Positions 28,451 to 38,409 are shown, numbered from the stretch's first letter. The stretch is 64,000 bases of DNA from an uncultured Aquiluna sp. (GCA_913057795.1 CAJXOD010000001.1:86688-150687); one strand, 5' to 3'. Made by a program: numbers and translations. Notes: a model not told the origin generated them from the sequence alone.

Positions 28451-28937
28451 ATTTTCTGACCTCTGACTCTAAGTTTTTCATGATGGCACCAACTGAAGTG
28501 TTTGCGGTGTTTACGGTAGCGACTGAGACTTCCTTGTAAAACTCGAGCCTGTCCTGATATATCTGTTCCCACATTTCCGGGTTATCTTTCAGCAAGGGCC
28601 GTTTGGAGACATTTAGCGAGCGAAGAACAAACTCCATGTTCGTGTCTAGAAAGATTGTCGCATTTTGGCTAAGTAGCGCTCTGTTTTCTTGAGACAAGAC
28701 TATTCCGCCTCCAGTAGCTACGACGCCTTGATTATTAAGCGCTCTAACCAGGGCCGCTGATTCAAGATCTCGAAAATGAGCCTCTCCCTTCATTGCGAAG
28801 AGATTCTTGATTGAGCCATGGTCGGAAGTGACCATCTTGTCAGTGTCCACAAAGGGTAGATCTAGAATTTTTGCAAGGCGCTTGCCAAGCGTCGTCTTAC
28901 CAGCGCCCATGGGGCCTACTAACACGATTGAACCCAT
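28443..28937 (-). CDS. aroK: Shikimate kinase
   Basis: Phosphorylates shikimate. From the ATG at 28937 it has 164 residues. Walker A GPMGAGKTT is at residues 8-16, and the shikimate-binding DTDKM and GGGIVLSQE follow. A longer frame to 29111 lies inside aroC and is not family-like. A GTG at 28940 would overlap the aroC stop by one base (TAGTG), a junction common in this genome, so the true start could be one codon earlier. Confidence 0.95.
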   Translation of the reverse strand: MGSIVLVGPMGAGKTTLGKRLAKILDLPFVDTDKMVTSDHGSIKNLFAMKGEAHFRDLESAALVRALNNQGVVATGGGIVLSQENRALLSQNATIFLDTNMEFVLRSLNVSKRPLLKDNPEMWEQIYQDRLEFYKEVSVATVNTANTSVGAIMKNLESEVRKYV

Positions 28938-28939
28938 CA

Positions 28940-30136
28940 CTATTGTCTGACAATCCTCGATTGCAACGCCTCTGGGATGCTTTCGAGGTAAGAGTTCATG
29001 TTGCGGAGAACCTCTTTGACTGAATCCCCACCAAACTTTTCCAGTACGGCATTTGCTATAACAAGTGCCACCATGGCCTCTACAACTACTCCAGATGCCG
29101 GAACGGCACAAACATCGCTGCGCTGGTGGTGGGCAGTCGTTGATTCACCTGTGCCAGTGTCGATTGTCTGGAGCGCCCTTGGAACAGTGCTTATAGGCTT
29201 CATGCCGGCTCTAACGCGCACTATCTCGCCGTTGGTCATGCCGCCCTCGATACCTCCGGCACGATCGGTTAGGCGCTGAACACCCTCATCGCTATTCACG
29301 ATTTCATCGTGCGCGACGCTTCCCCGACGTCTCGTGGTTTCGATTCCGTCGCCAATTTCTACGGATTTCATGGCTTGTATGCCCATCACAACCGCAGCTA
29401 ACTGAGAATCTAATCGTCGATCCGAGTGAACATAGCTACCAAGTCCTGGAGGGCAACCATAAACAAGAGTTTCACAAACCCCGCCAACTGTGTCCCCCGT
29501 GGAATGACAGTCATCAATTTCGGCGACCATTGCGTCTGAGTCCGCTTTGTCGAAGCACCTGACCGGGTCGGCATCTAGATAAGCCAGATCCTTTGGACCA
29601 GGAAGAGCCTCAGCTTTGGAAATCGCCGAGCCGATTGCAACGGTATGTGTAACTAGCTCAATGCCCAGTTCCGACAAAAACTTTTGAGCTATGGCTCCCA
29701 GTGCGACGCGAGTTGCGGTTTCCCGGGCGCTGGCTCTTTCAAGAACCGGCCTGGCCTCATCGAAGCCATACTTTTGCATGCCCGTGAAGTCTGCGTGACC
29801 AGGACGAGGACGTGTTAGGGGTGCAGCACGGCCTCCACTTAGCTGCTCAGCGTCCACTGGTGCCGCGCTCATTACTGTTTCCCACTTTGGCCACTCGGTA
29901 TTTGCTATCCGAATTGCTATTGGTCCACCCTGAGAAAGGCCAAATCTGATTCCGCTAGATAGCGAGATGAGATCCTGTTCGAATTTCATCCTTGCTCCTC
30001 GGCCATAGCCGAGCCTTCTTCTGGCAAGAGCCTGTTGAAGGTCCTCGTCCAGAATTGGCACTCCAGCAGGGAGGCCCTCAATGACCCCAATTAATTCCGG
30101 GCCGTGTGATTCACCGGCAGTTATCCATCTAAGCAT
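28940..30136 (-). CDS. aroC: Chorismate synthase
   Basis: Final shikimate step, FMN-dependent. It has 398 residues. Signatures are [14 protein letters not shown] at the start, [16 protein letters not shown] and [16 protein letters not shown]. The chorismate formed is the substrate of TrpE, encoded about 23 kb downstream on the same strand. ATG at 30136, 4 bp after aroE. Confidence 0.98.
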   Translation of the reverse strand: MLRWITAGESHGPELIGVIEGLPAGVPILDEDLQQALARRRLGYGRGARMKFEQDLISLSSGIRFGLSQGGPIAIRIANTEWPKWETVMSAAPVDAEQLSGGRAAPLTRPRPGHADFTGMQKYGFDEARPVLERASARETATRVALGAIAQKFLSELGIELVTHTVAIGSAISKAEALPGPKDLAYLDADPVRCFDKADSDAMVAEIDDCHSTGDTVGGVCETLVYGCPPGLGSYVHSDRRLDSQLAAVVMGIQAMKSVEIGDGIETTRRRGSVAHDEIVNSDEGVQRLTDRAGGIEGGMTNGEIVRVRAGMKPISTVPRALQTIDTGTGESTTAHHQRSDVCAVPASGVVVEAMVALVIANAVLEKFGGDSVKEVLRNMNSYLESIPEALQSRIVRQ

Positions 30137-30140
30137 CTGT

Positions 30141-30908
30141 CTATTTTGCCATGTCTAGTGCTTGCTTGATGGCTTCTATCAAAAGTTCTTCATCTCGTAG
30201 CGGCGCATTTGGGCCGAGTCCGGTGAAAATCCGTTGCTGACCAACTGCCTGCCAGATGAGCATTTCCAGACCGGATACGAAATTCTTGAATGACGCGCCA
30301 GCTTGATGGGCTTCGATTCCGTAGTCGGCACTGAACAGCGTGCCCGGGTTCTCGGCGTCCTTTGGAGTGAGTCCGGCTAGTGCTTGACCCGGGATAGTGC
30401 TAACAACTAGGTCCGCTGAAAGAGCGGTCTCAAGGTCATTATTTTGTGCATCGAATCTGCCTGAAAGCTCACTTGCTGAATCTTGGTCTCGACCCCAAAG
30501 CATCAAGGTCGAGCCCTGGAATGCCGCTAGGGCTGACCTGGCGGTTGCCCCAGTTCCAAGCACTGCAACTGATTGAAAGGTCAAGTGACTGGTGGCCTGG
30601 CGCAGTCCGAACACGTCGGTGTTGTAACCGGCCCATCCAGATTCCGTTTTTTTCAGAGTATTGACTGACTCCGTGCGCTGAGCCCAAAAATCGAGGTCAT
30701 TAGCAATCGCAAAGGCCTGATCCTTTAGCGGCATGGTGACGCTGAGGCCAGAAAGCACTCGGTTGCTCTCCAAAAAGCCTGCCAAGTCAATTACGTCATG
30801 AGACGTGTAGTCGGCATCGGTGTTTAGATGATTGAAGATGGTGCTGTGTATCAACGGTGACTTAGAGTGAGAAATCGGCGAGCCAAGGACCGCGTAGTGA
30901 TTAGTCAT
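30141..30908 (-). CDS. aroE: Shikimate dehydrogenase
   Basis: NADPH-dependent reduction of 3-dehydroshikimate. It has 255 residues from the ATG at 30908. The shikimate-binding [12 protein letters not shown], catalytic Lys in VTMPLKD and Asp in GYNTDVFG are visible. An upstream in-frame start at 31001 is rejected because it lies in mltG. The start overlaps the mltG end by 8 bp (ATG followed at once by the mltG stop). Confidence 0.96.
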   Translation of the reverse strand: MTNHYAVLGSPISHSKSPLIHSTIFNHLNTDADYTSHDVIDLAGFLESNRVLSGLSVTMPLKDQAFAIANDLDFWAQRTESVNTLKKTESGWAGYNTDVFGLRQATSHLTFQSVAVLGTGATARSALAAFQGSTLMLWGRDQDSASELSGRFDAQNNDLETALSADLVVSTIPGQALAGLTPKDAENPGTLFSADYGIEAHQAGASFKNFVSGLEMLIWQAVGQQRIFTGLGPNAPLRDEELLIEAIKQALDMAK

Positions 30909-31974
30909 AATCGGGGCTATCCCGCAGCCACTGCCTGTAAACCTCAGCGGCAATTTCGTGCTCACGTAACGTTTCAGAAAAAACTGTTTCCCCGGTATCA
31001 AGGTTTATCGCTACAAAGTAAAGCCAAGCACCCTCAGCGGGTCGAAGCGCAGCCTCAATAGCCAAACCTCCTGGATTAGTTATCGGCCCAATTGGTAATC
31101 CGGGGTTACTGAATGTGTTGAACAGTGATTCGGTATCCTTGAGTCCTTCCTGGAATGACTCGAGATTTCCTTCATATCGGTATTTCACGGTTTGATCGGA
31201 CTGAAGCGCCATGCCTATGTCAAGCCGGTTTAGAAAGACCCGGGAGATCTTGAATAGGTCCTCCTTGAACCTGCCTTCGCTTGCGACCATTGAGGCCAAA
31301 GTGAGCGTAGGCAGAGACTCGGCCAGTGGAATTTCGTATTTCAAGAGCTCTTGTTCCATGCGGTCAACCATTACCTTTATCACTTCGCCCGCGTCTGGAT
31401 TTGGGTCGAAGCTGTAAGTTGCTGGAAACAGAAAACCCTCGATGCTAGGTGCATCAGCCGGGATCCTCGGAAGCTGATCTTTAATTCCTTGTTCGAGCTC
31501 CGCGATAGTAAGACCCAAGTCCTCGGACAACCTAGGAAGAATCTGGGCCACGCCGAGACCCTCGGGGATGGTCGTTGAAATACTAAGTCGATTAGCTCCA
31601 GACATCAAAAGCTCTAAAGCGGCCGAACCCGATAGTTTTGTAGGAAACTCATAGCTGCCCGGGAAGATTACCAAATCGACGTTGAGCATGTCCCGATAGA
31701 TTGCATCGAAACTCTTGATGATATCTGCCTCGACCATTTTTTTGGCGACGTCCTCGCCAGTATCCCCCGGCGAAATTATTAGCACCGTGCTGGGCCCAGC
31801 TTGCTCGTCATAATCTTCTACTTGGAAACGAGACAGAAAGTCTTGAACATTTGAGCTTGCGACAAATAAACCGCCGCCGACTATCGCCCCGACTACGACA
31901 ATCGAAATAATCGCAGCGAGCCAAGAACGCTTCGAACTCCTCTTTGGCGGCATCGGCTCCAAACCATCAGTCAT
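30901..31974 (-). CDS. mltG: Endolytic murein transglycosylase MltG
   Basis: Cleaves nascent glycan strands in the cell wall. It has 357 residues: a short cytoplasmic segment, one membrane helix (about 18-40), a LysM-like stretch with VLIISPGDTGEDVAKKM, then the YceG catalytic domain. The catalytic Glu lies in LASMVASEGRF. The C-terminal TNPGGLAIEAALRPA motif is characteristic. ATG overlaps the ruvX end by 8 bp. The alaS-ruvX-mltG-aroE order is standard in actinobacteria. Confidence 0.95.
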   Translation of the reverse strand: MTDGLEPMPPKRSSKRSWLAAIISIVVVGAIVGGGLFVASSNVQDFLSRFQVEDYDEQAGPSTVLIISPGDTGEDVAKKMVEADIIKSFDAIYRDMLNVDLVIFPGSYEFPTKLSGSAALELLMSGANRLSISTTIPEGLGVAQILPRLSEDLGLTIAELEQGIKDQLPRIPADAPSIEGFLFPATYSFDPNPDAGEVIKVMVDRMEQELLKYEIPLAESLPTLTLASMVASEGRFKEDLFKISRVFLNRLDIGMALQSDQTVKYRYEGNLESFQEGLKDTESLFNTFSNPGLPIGPITNPGGLAIEAALRPAEGAWLYFVAINLDTGETVFSETLREHEIAAEVYRQWLRDSPDYD

Positions 31975-32404
31975 CCAAATTATCCAATCCTCTTCCGGCT
32001 AACTCCCCGTGCTTCTCTGAAGCAAGCGCGAACTCCAATATAAGACAAGCAGCTGAGGCATCAATTATTGCCTTTTGCTGTTTTGCATTCTTTCCGGCTT
32101 GTCGAAGAGATTGCTGGGCTGTTTTTGAGGTGAGTCTTTCGTCAATGAGCCTGACTGGAATCCCCTGTAGGGCAATGAGTTCGGCGAAATCAATCGCCAT
32201 TCTGGTGCTGGCTGTATGGCCGCCTCGAAGAGAAAGAGGGAGGCCGACGTAGATGCACTCGGCATTCTTCTCGTTGTAAATATCCACAAGCTCTGCAATT
32301 GCGGTTTGGCCTTGACTAATGACGGAATGCGGAATTGCAAGCGAGTCAACCGAAATAGCAACTCCGATGCGAGCAAGCCCCACGTCTACGGCGATTTTTC
32401 TCAT
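31967..32404 (-). CDS. ruvX: Putative pre-16S rRNA nuclease (RuvX/YqgF)
   Basis: RNase H-fold nuclease linked to 16S rRNA 5' processing. It has 145 residues. The first metal Asp is in IAVDVGLARIGVAIS, VGLPLSLRGG and the RLIDERLTSK Glu region follow, and IIDASAACLILE supplies the last acid. I take the ATG at 32404, which overlaps the alaS stop (TGATG). A GTG one codon earlier (32407) is also possible. Confidence 0.94.
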   Translation of the reverse strand: MRKIAVDVGLARIGVAISVDSLAIPHSVISQGQTAIAELVDIYNEKNAECIYVGLPLSLRGGHTASTRMAIDFAELIALQGIPVRLIDERLTSKTAQQSLRQAGKNAKQQKAIIDASAACLILEFALASEKHGELAGRGLDNLDD

Positions 32405-35037
32405 CACACCATTGCGGCAGCCGCCGCGATTGCCTCAGAAAGCTTTTCAACGTTAGTACCGCCGCCCTGAGCAAGCTCAGGCTTTCCGCCACCGCCACCG
32501 CCTAGGACTTTGGAGGCCACCGAAACTAGTTCCCCAGCCTTATAGCCCTTTGTCACTGAAGCTGCGCCCGCAACAACAATCACCACGGCCGAGCCGCTGG
32601 CTTTGCTGCCTAAAATTACGATAGAGGCGGCGCCAAGGTGAGACTTTAGGCCCATTGCCAGAGTACGAAGCTGATCTGAATCTGGGATGTCCACCTCTAG
32701 CGCGAGAAGATCAATTCCGTTTACCGCAGTCGCAGCTTTAGCCAGTGTGGGTATTTGAGTCTGAAGCTTTGCCATTTCCATGTCCGAGACTGCCTTGTTC
32801 GAAACTTTTAGTTCCGCCAGCGACTCAGCGACTCGAGCCTCGACCTCGTTGGCCGGAGCTTTCAACTGAAGTGCCAGTCTTCTAACTAGATCGCGTTCGG
32901 CCTGAAGTGAAGTTAGTGCGTCCATGCCAACGAGCGCTTCTATCCTTCTCGAGCCGGAACCTACAGATGCCTCTGACAGGACGCTCACCAAGCCAATTTG
33001 AGCAGTCCTTCCGACGTGTGTGCCACCACAGAGTTCTCTTGACCATGGGCCACCGACTTGAACAACCCTTACCTGTTCGTCATACGTTTCCCCAAATAAG
33101 GCTATTGCGCCGAACTCTTTGGCCGCCCCTACTGTCATGAATTGCGCGGTGACCGACAAATCTGATCTTATGGCGAGGTTTGAAACCTCTTCGATTTCGC
33201 TTTTGGTGGCTTCGCTTAGGCCTTCGCCCCATGCGAAGTCCAACCTCATGTAACCCGGGCGGTTGAAAGACCCCGATTGCAAAGCCTGAGGTCCCAGCAC
33301 TTGTCTGATTGCTGCGTGGACAACATGAGTGGCACTGTGCGACTGGCAAGCCCCGAGACGCCAATCCGCATCGACAATCGTGGTCGCCGCCGAATTTACT
33401 GCGACCTCACCGAAAGAGACCTTTACCTTGTGGGCGAATAGACCCTTGACTGGTTTTTGAACATCTAAAACCTCGAGCGTAAAGCCTTCTCCAGTTATGA
33501 TTCCGGCGTCGGCTGCCTGTCCGCCTGATTCTCCGTACAAGGACGTCGAGTTTAGAAATACTTCCCCGATTTGCCCTTGGCTCAAGGTTTTGACCGATAC
33601 GCCGTCCCTAATGAGACCAATAATTGTCGAGGAGCCCTCTAACGAGTCGTAGCCGGTAAATTGAGTCTCTCCCTGGGAGCGAACTTCGCTATAAACCTGG
33701 AGTGACCCTCCGCCCATTTTCTTGTCTTTGGCGTCCTGCTTGGCCCGCTGTTTCTGTTGATCCATGAGCTCAGCGAAACCTTCTCGATTTACTTCGAGTC
33801 CCGATTCGGCCGCAATTTCGACGGTTAGATCAATTGGGAACCCGTAGGTGTCGTGCAATTCAAACGCTGTGGCGCCCGACAGGATTCCAGTTGCCTCAGC
33901 AATCGCTTGCTCAAGTACTAAAGTTCCGGTTTCTAAGGTTCTGGCGAATCCCGTCTCCTCTGAGAGGGCACTTCTAAGAATTCGTGGGAAATTCTCTCCT
34001 AGCTCAGGGTATGCCTCAACCATGGCATCCTTGCTAACTGTAAACAGCTTCTCAAAACTGCTCTCAGTTACACCGAGAAGCCTTAGGGCTCTAATTGACC
34101 GCCGCAACAGCCTGCGAAGAACGTATCCGCGTCCTTCGTTAGAGGCGCTCACTCCATCGGACATCAGCATTAGAGAAGAGCGAATGTGGTCAGCGATGAC
34201 CCGCATCCGAACATCATCAATTTCGAGGGCTCCGTACTTCTTTCCACTTAATTGACTTGCTAGATCTATGAGTGGACGAATCTGATCAATTTCGTATATG
34301 TTCTCGACTTGCTGGAGCAAGAATGCGACCCGCTCCAGTCCCATTCCAGTGTCGATGTTCCTTGCTGGTAGGTCACCTATGATTTCGAAGTGGTCCTTGG
34401 TGCCGCCGTCCGCTCGCTCATACTGCATAAAGACTAGATTCCAGATTTCAATGTATCTGTCTTCGTCCGCAGCTGGACCACCCTCAACCCCATAATCAGG
34501 TCCTCGATCGAAATATATTTCCGAGCACGGCCCCGCGGGTCCCCTTTGACCCGTTGACCAATAGTTATCCGCCATTCCGCGCTTCTGAATTCGCTCCATG
34601 GGTACATTGGTGTGGTCCAACCACAACTGAATCGATTCTTCGTCGTCTTCATAGACTGTTACCCAGAGTTTCTCTGGTTCAAATCCATATCCGCCGGCTT
34701 CGACTGACGAAGTCAGTAATTCCCAGGCATAACTAATGGCTTCTTTTTTGAAGTAGTCACCGAAACTAAAGTTTCCGTTCATCTGGAAGAAAGTACCGTG
34801 CCGGGTTGTTTTCCCCACTTCGTCGATGTCAAGTGTTCTGACGCACTTTTGAACCGAGGTTGCCCGCTTATACGGAGATGGCAGGACCCCGGACATGTAA
34901 GGGATGAAAGGCACCATTCCGGCGACCACAAACATTAGAGTCGGGTCTTGGCTTATAAGGGGCGCACTGGGGACAATCGTGTGCCCTTTGCTCTCGAAGT
35001 AGGACAGCCACCGACGCCTTATTTCGGCAGTCTTCAT
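32404..35037 (-). CDS. alaS: Alanyl-tRNA synthetase
   Basis: Charges tRNA-Ala. It has 877 residues with the usual order: class II catalytic domain (GHTIVPSAPL, DPTLMFVVAGMVPF), tRNA-binding helices, editing domain and a C-Ala domain ending in the glycine run VLGGGGGGKPELAQGGG. Editing-site zinc ligands are HSATHVVHAAI and LCGGTHVGRT. ATG at 35037, 3 bp after the small upstream gene. No frameshift. Confidence 0.98.
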   Translation of the reverse strand: MKTAEIRRRWLSYFESKGHTIVPSAPLISQDPTLMFVVAGMVPFIPYMSGVLPSPYKRATSVQKCVRTLDIDEVGKTTRHGTFFQMNGNFSFGDYFKKEAISYAWELLTSSVEAGGYGFEPEKLWVTVYEDDEESIQLWLDHTNVPMERIQKRGMADNYWSTGQRGPAGPCSEIYFDRGPDYGVEGGPAADEDRYIEIWNLVFMQYERADGGTKDHFEIIGDLPARNIDTGMGLERVAFLLQQVENIYEIDQIRPLIDLASQLSGKKYGALEIDDVRMRVIADHIRSSLMLMSDGVSASNEGRGYVLRRLLRRSIRALRLLGVTESSFEKLFTVSKDAMVEAYPELGENFPRILRSALSEETGFARTLETGTLVLEQAIAEATGILSGATAFELHDTYGFPIDLTVEIAAESGLEVNREGFAELMDQQKQRAKQDAKDKKMGGGSLQVYSEVRSQGETQFTGYDSLEGSSTIIGLIRDGVSVKTLSQGQIGEVFLNSTSLYGESGGQAADAGIITGEGFTLEVLDVQKPVKGLFAHKVKVSFGEVAVNSAATTIVDADWRLGACQSHSATHVVHAAIRQVLGPQALQSGSFNRPGYMRLDFAWGEGLSEATKSEIEEVSNLAIRSDLSVTAQFMTVGAAKEFGAIALFGETYDEQVRVVQVGGPWSRELCGGTHVGRTAQIGLVSVLSEASVGSGSRRIEALVGMDALTSLQAERDLVRRLALQLKAPANEVEARVAESLAELKVSNKAVSDMEMAKLQTQIPTLAKAATAVNGIDLLALEVDIPDSDQLRTLAMGLKSHLGAASIVILGSKASGSAVVIVVAGAASVTKGYKAGELVSVASKVLGGGGGGKPELAQGGGTNVEKLSEAIAAAAAMV

Positions 35038-35040
35038 TTG

Positions 35041-35235
35041 CTACTTCTTAGTTTTAGCTGAAGTTCTGAGCTCAGCTTCGCGCTCTTGGTAACCTGCTGC
35101 GATCGAATCCGAGAAATCTTTTGCGGCTATCCGTATTTCGTCCACGGCGCCCTGTGCCTTCGGGTTATCCCGAAGCTGCTGCAACGCGAGTACACCCATT
35201 CCAATGCCTGCTAAGAACCAACCTAGTTTTGACAT
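35041..35235 (-). CDS. Small conserved protein upstream of alaS
   Basis: A 64-residue protein with one N-terminal hydrophobic segment (about 4-20, KLGWFLAGIGMGVLAL) and a charged tail with an amphipathic helical look. A strong GGAGG site sits 5 bases before the ATG, so it is certainly translated. It sits between the DUF948 gene and alaS, a position that carries a small membrane protein in related actinobacteria. Function unknown. Confidence 0.8.
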   Translation of the reverse strand: MSKLGWFLAGIGMGVLALQQLRDNPKAQGAVDEIRIAAKDFSDSIAAGYQEREAELRTSAKTKK

Positions 35236-35237
35236 AA

Positions 35238-35585
35238 CTACCTCCGTTTGCCGAACACTTTAGCCACGCCTTGAACGACGCCGAATAACTTTGTCAGCGG
35301 TCCCCCGACCGAAGCGGTGAAGACTGCAATTAATGAGCTGATGTTCGTCGTTACTTGCTCTACATCTCTTGTTATGTTGTCCACGCGCTTGAGCTGTTTA
35401 TTCGCTTCGGCCAAGGTGGTCTTGGCCTCGGCAAGAATGGGCTCAAATTCAGCGTTGAAGGTGGTTACCGTCGCAGCCGTTTGATCTAGCAGCTTGCCGA
35501 GCTTGACTAGAGGGAATCCCAACAGAACAACCAACAGTCCGGCGCTGGCGGCCAAAATCACAACTGCTATTTCGCCGCCTGTCAT
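35238..35585 (-). CDS. DUF948 membrane-anchored protein
   Basis: A 115-residue protein with an N-terminal membrane helix (about 5-27) followed by a long helical stretch rich in T, E, K and N (QTAATVTTFNAEFEPILAEA and onward), probably a coiled coil, and a basic C-terminus FGKRR. This is the DUF948 pattern. Start ATG, 8 bp after rpsD. It and the next small gene may form a membrane pair. Role unknown. Confidence 0.85.
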   Translation of the reverse strand: MTGGEIAVVILAASAGLLVVLLGFPLVKLGKLLDQTAATVTTFNAEFEPILAEAKTTLAEANKQLKRVDNITRDVEQVTTNISSLIAVFTASVGGPLTKLFGVVQGVAKVFGKRR

Positions 35586-35593
35586 GTCTCTAA

Positions 35594-36223
35594 CTACCTA
35601 GCTGCGTAGAACTCAACTACAAGCTGAACTTCACACGTTACAGGAACCTCTTCGCGCTTCGGGCGACGAAGTAGAGTCACCTGGAGCTTGTCGAGGTCAA
35701 CTGCCAAATACTCAGGAGTCTTAGCCAGAACATCGGAGTTACCTCCGGCGGCCGCTACCTGGAAAGGCTCGGTTCGCTCTGACTTGTCATGAACGTGAAT
35801 CATCTGTCCAGGCTTCACGCGGAAGGACGGACGGTCAACTCGTTCGCCATCCACAAGGATGTGACGGTGAACCACCATTTGGCGTGACTGAGCGATCGTT
35901 CGGGCCATACCTGAACGGAGAACTAGGGCATCAAGTCGCATCTCTAGCAGCTCAACCAGGTTCTCACCGGTCAGGCCAGCAGTGCGCTTGGCTTCCTTGA
36001 ATGTGTTGCGAAGCTGAGCCTCGCGGATTCCGTACTGAGCACGTAAGCGCTGCTTCTCGCGGAGACGAACTGAGTAGTCAGAGTCAGTCTTGCGCTTCGT
36101 GCGACCGTGCTGACCTGGACCATAAGGTCGCTTTTCCATGTACTTTGCAGCTTTTGGCGTCAGCGCGATGCCCAGGGCACGCGATAGACGGGTCTTGCTG
36201 CGGGATCTAGTTGCCTTTGACAA
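35594..36223 (-). CDS. rpsD: 30S ribosomal protein S4
   Basis: Primary 16S rRNA-binding protein that nucleates 30S assembly. From the TTG at 36223 it has 209 residues and begins SKATRSRSKTRLSRALG, the normal actinobacterial start. AAAGG lies 7 bases upstream. An extra TTG five codons earlier would include the ribosome site and is rejected. The S4 RNA-binding fold covers about 97-160 (MRLDALVLRSGMARTIAQSR). The zinc cysteines of some S4 proteins are absent. It is a lone ribosomal gene here, with its own likely promoter. Confidence 0.97.
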   Translation of the reverse strand: MSKATRSRSKTRLSRALGIALTPKAAKYMEKRPYGPGQHGRTKRKTDSDYSVRLREKQRLRAQYGIREAQLRNTFKEAKRTAGLTGENLVELLEMRLDALVLRSGMARTIAQSRQMVVHRHILVDGERVDRPSFRVKPGQMIHVHDKSERTEPFQVAAAGGNSDVLAKTPEYLAVDLDKLQVTLLRRPKREEVPVTCEVQLVVEFYAAR

Positions 36224-36304
36224 AAAGGTACCTTTCAAATCAAACTTTAGATTGGATATTTCGTAGTGTCCGAATTACAGCCGCTGAATCCAGATAACCC
36301 CGAA

Positions 36305-36334
36305 ATACTACCAGAGCGAACGGGAAAGTGTCAC
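36305..36334 (-). promoter_or_regulatory. Likely sigma-70 type promoter for rpsD
   Basis: On the minus strand GTGACA (36334-36329) lies 18 bases before TAGTAT (36310-36305). A TG extends the -10 box upstream (TGG-TAGTAT). The -35 box touches the last base of the rarA gene. The leader to the rpsD TTG would be about 75 bases. No experimental support. Confidence 0.5.
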
Positions 36335-37569
36335 TATCTCGGGAGGATTTTTCTAATCATTTCCACTCGTTTAGCCAATTCTGCTTCAAACCCATGCTCA
36401 GAAGGGTGATAAAAGATTTCATCGCCATCGCGATATGTTTGTGGGAGAACTCCCCTGGGGTCATCATGCGGGTACTTGTAGCCCACGGCTCCGGTCGACC
36501 TCAGTGCTGCTGGGACCGGCTTAGTGTTGGCCGCTTCAACGGCCGCCATTGCATTGTTTATAGCCTGGTAGGCACGGTTTGATTTCGGGGCGAGCGCTAG
36601 GTAGATGGTTAGTTGCGCCAAGGGGATTCTTCCCTCAGGCATTCCAATGCGTTCCACCGTTCCGGCGGTTGCCTCTGCCAGCACCAGTGCGTGAGGGTCT
36701 GCCAGGCCAATATCCTCACTGGCCAGAATCATTAATCTTCGCGCGATAAATTTCGGATCCTCACCTCCCGCAATCATTCTTGCCAAATAGTGCAGTGCGC
36801 TGTCAGCATCTGAGCCGCGAACCGATTTGATGAATGCGCTGATGGTGTCGTAGTGCTGATCCCCTGCTTGGTCATAGACGATTGTTGACTGTGCTGCCAA
36901 CTTGGCGGACTCTAAGCTAACTGAGTTACTTGAACCACTGGCGGCCGCTTCCATTAGTGTGAGAGCCCGTCTGGCGTCTCCACTGGAGATCTTCGCTAAA
37001 TATCGAAGCGCATCGATTTCGAAGCTTGCGTGCGGTAGGCCGCTTTTTGATTCGAGTGCACGGTTCATTATCGATAAAACATCAGCGTCATTCAACGGAT
37101 CAAGCTTCACCACCACAGACCTTGAAATTAGAGGCGTGATAACGCTAAATGAAGGGTTTTCGGTAGTAGCAGCAACCAGAGTGATAATTCCGGACTCGAC
37201 AGCGCTTAATAATGAATCCTGCTGAGATTTGGAGAATCGGTGTACCTCATCTAGGAACAGAACAGTTGGGCGATCGTAGAGATTCTTCAGCTCTTTGGCC
37301 TTGGTTATTAGCTCTCTTACCTGCGCAACGGATGCACTGACTGCACTGAGCTCTAGAAAGTGTGCGCCTTCATTATTTCCAATAAGACGAGCAATTGTGG
37401 TCTTGCCACTACCGGGAGGTCCCCAAAGAATGACGGACGGCCAGCTACCGGACTGGTCGCCGGATATAAGTCTTGCCAGCGGGCCGTTTTCGATAAGTGC
37501 CCTTGACTGACCTATCACTTCAGTAAGCGAATTTGGTCTCAGTCTGGCAGCAAGAGGAATTTCAACCAC
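36334..37569 (-). CDS. rarA: Replication-associated recombination protein A (RarA/MgsA)
   Basis: AAA+ ATPase acting at stalled forks, related to clamp loaders. It has 411 residues. Walker A WGPPGSGKTTIAR (about 50-62), Walker B VLFLDEVHRFSKSQQD and the sensor region VAATTENPSF are present. The C-terminal oligomerisation domain contains SEDIGLADP and YKYPHDDPRGVLPQTY, specific to RarA. Start GTG at 37569, weak ribosome site. Divergent from the cyclophilin gene with 52 bp between. Confidence 0.95.
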   Translation of the reverse strand: MVEIPLAARLRPNSLTEVIGQSRALIENGPLARLISGDQSGSWPSVILWGPPGSGKTTIARLIGNNEGAHFLELSAVSASVAQVRELITKAKELKNLYDRPTVLFLDEVHRFSKSQQDSLLSAVESGIITLVAATTENPSFSVITPLISRSVVVKLDPLNDADVLSIMNRALESKSGLPHASFEIDALRYLAKISSGDARRALTLMEAAASGSSNSVSLESAKLAAQSTIVYDQAGDQHYDTISAFIKSVRGSDADSALHYLARMIAGGEDPKFIARRLMILASEDIGLADPHALVLAEATAGTVERIGMPEGRIPLAQLTIYLALAPKSNRAYQAINNAMAAVEAANTKPVPAALRSTGAVGYKYPHDDPRGVLPQTYRDGDEIFYHPSEHGFEAELAKRVEMIRKILPR

Positions 37570-37621
37570 ACGCTAACTCTAAGCAACACCTAGAATTACG
37601 GAGGCGATAAAAGGGTGAGTT

Positions 37622-38386
37622 ATGAAATCAAACAGCAAGCTAGAGAATTACCAGGCAAAGCAAGACCTACTCAGCAATAGAGCTGTCAGGTCCAAAAAGG
37701 ACAATCGAGTCTTTTTCGCGGTCGCAGCCGGAGCGGTTGCCTTGGCATTCGCAGGCCAACTTGCCTATTATTCGTTTGGACCGGGTGGCCAGGAAGCCGA
37801 TGTTGCTTCGACAGCCGATCAGGTTGAGACTCCCGCTGCCGACCAAGATGCCGATCCAACCGGCGTCCCGGATATAAGTCTTGCCGAAGGAAGAGCCTGG
37901 AACGGTTCCCTAAACCTAGATGGCCAAGAGCTGTCGTTCGAACTTGCTGGAGACCTTGCCCCACAGGCAGTAGCTAACTTTATTTCACTTTCCAAAAATG
38001 GCTTTTATGAAGGAGTCAGCTGTCACCGACTTGTAACTTCAGGTATTTACGTGCTCCAATGTGGCGACCCAAGCGGCGATGGCACCGGCGGCCCCGGCTA
38101 CAACTGGGGACCAATCGAAAATGCACCCGAAGCCGACCTCTACACCGAAGGCGTATTGGCAATGGCTCGTCGCGGTGGTGACGATAGCTCCATGGGTTCT
38201 CAGTTTTTTATCGTCTATCAAGATTCGACCATCCCCTCTGATGCAGTTGGCGGCTATACCGTCTTTGGCTCCATTACGAGCGGTCTGGATGGAGTGAAGG
38301 CGATCGCAGAGGCCGGGACAATTGATGGCTCCTCGGACGCATCTCCGCTAGATGAAGTATTGATAAGTTCTGTTTCGGTAGAGTAA
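37622..38386 (+). CDS. Membrane-anchored cyclophilin-type peptidyl-prolyl isomerase
   Basis: A 254-residue protein: basic cytoplasmic start, one membrane helix (about 31-52), an acidic Ala/Asp/Pro-rich linker (55-85), then a cyclophilin domain outside the membrane. Family blocks are SCHRLVTSGIYVLQCGDP, GTGGPGYNWGPIENAP and GSQFFIVYQDS. The usual Phe-Met of the active site is altered, as in the actinobacterial Rv2582 group. Probably assists folding of secreted proteins. AAGGG precedes the ATG by about 6 bases. Located next to DUF349 and relA, the conserved setting. Confidence 0.92.
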   Translation: MKSNSKLENYQAKQDLLSNRAVRSKKDNRVFFAVAAGAVALAFAGQLAYYSFGPGGQEADVASTADQVETPAADQDADPTGVPDISLAEGRAWNGSLNLDGQELSFELAGDLAPQAVANFISLSKNGFYEGVSCHRLVTSGIYVLQCGDPSGDGTGGPGYNWGPIENAPEADLYTEGVLAMARRGGDDSSMGSQFFIVYQDSTIPSDAVGGYTVFGSITSGLDGVKAIAEAGTIDGSSDASPLDEVLISSVSVE

Positions 38387-38409
38387 GACAAAACCAGTAG
38401 GAGCAACCC

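Noticed and set aside
28941..29111. Longer N-terminus of shikimate kinase
   Set aside because: The extension overlaps aroC in another frame and is rich in Cys and Arg, unlike AroK.
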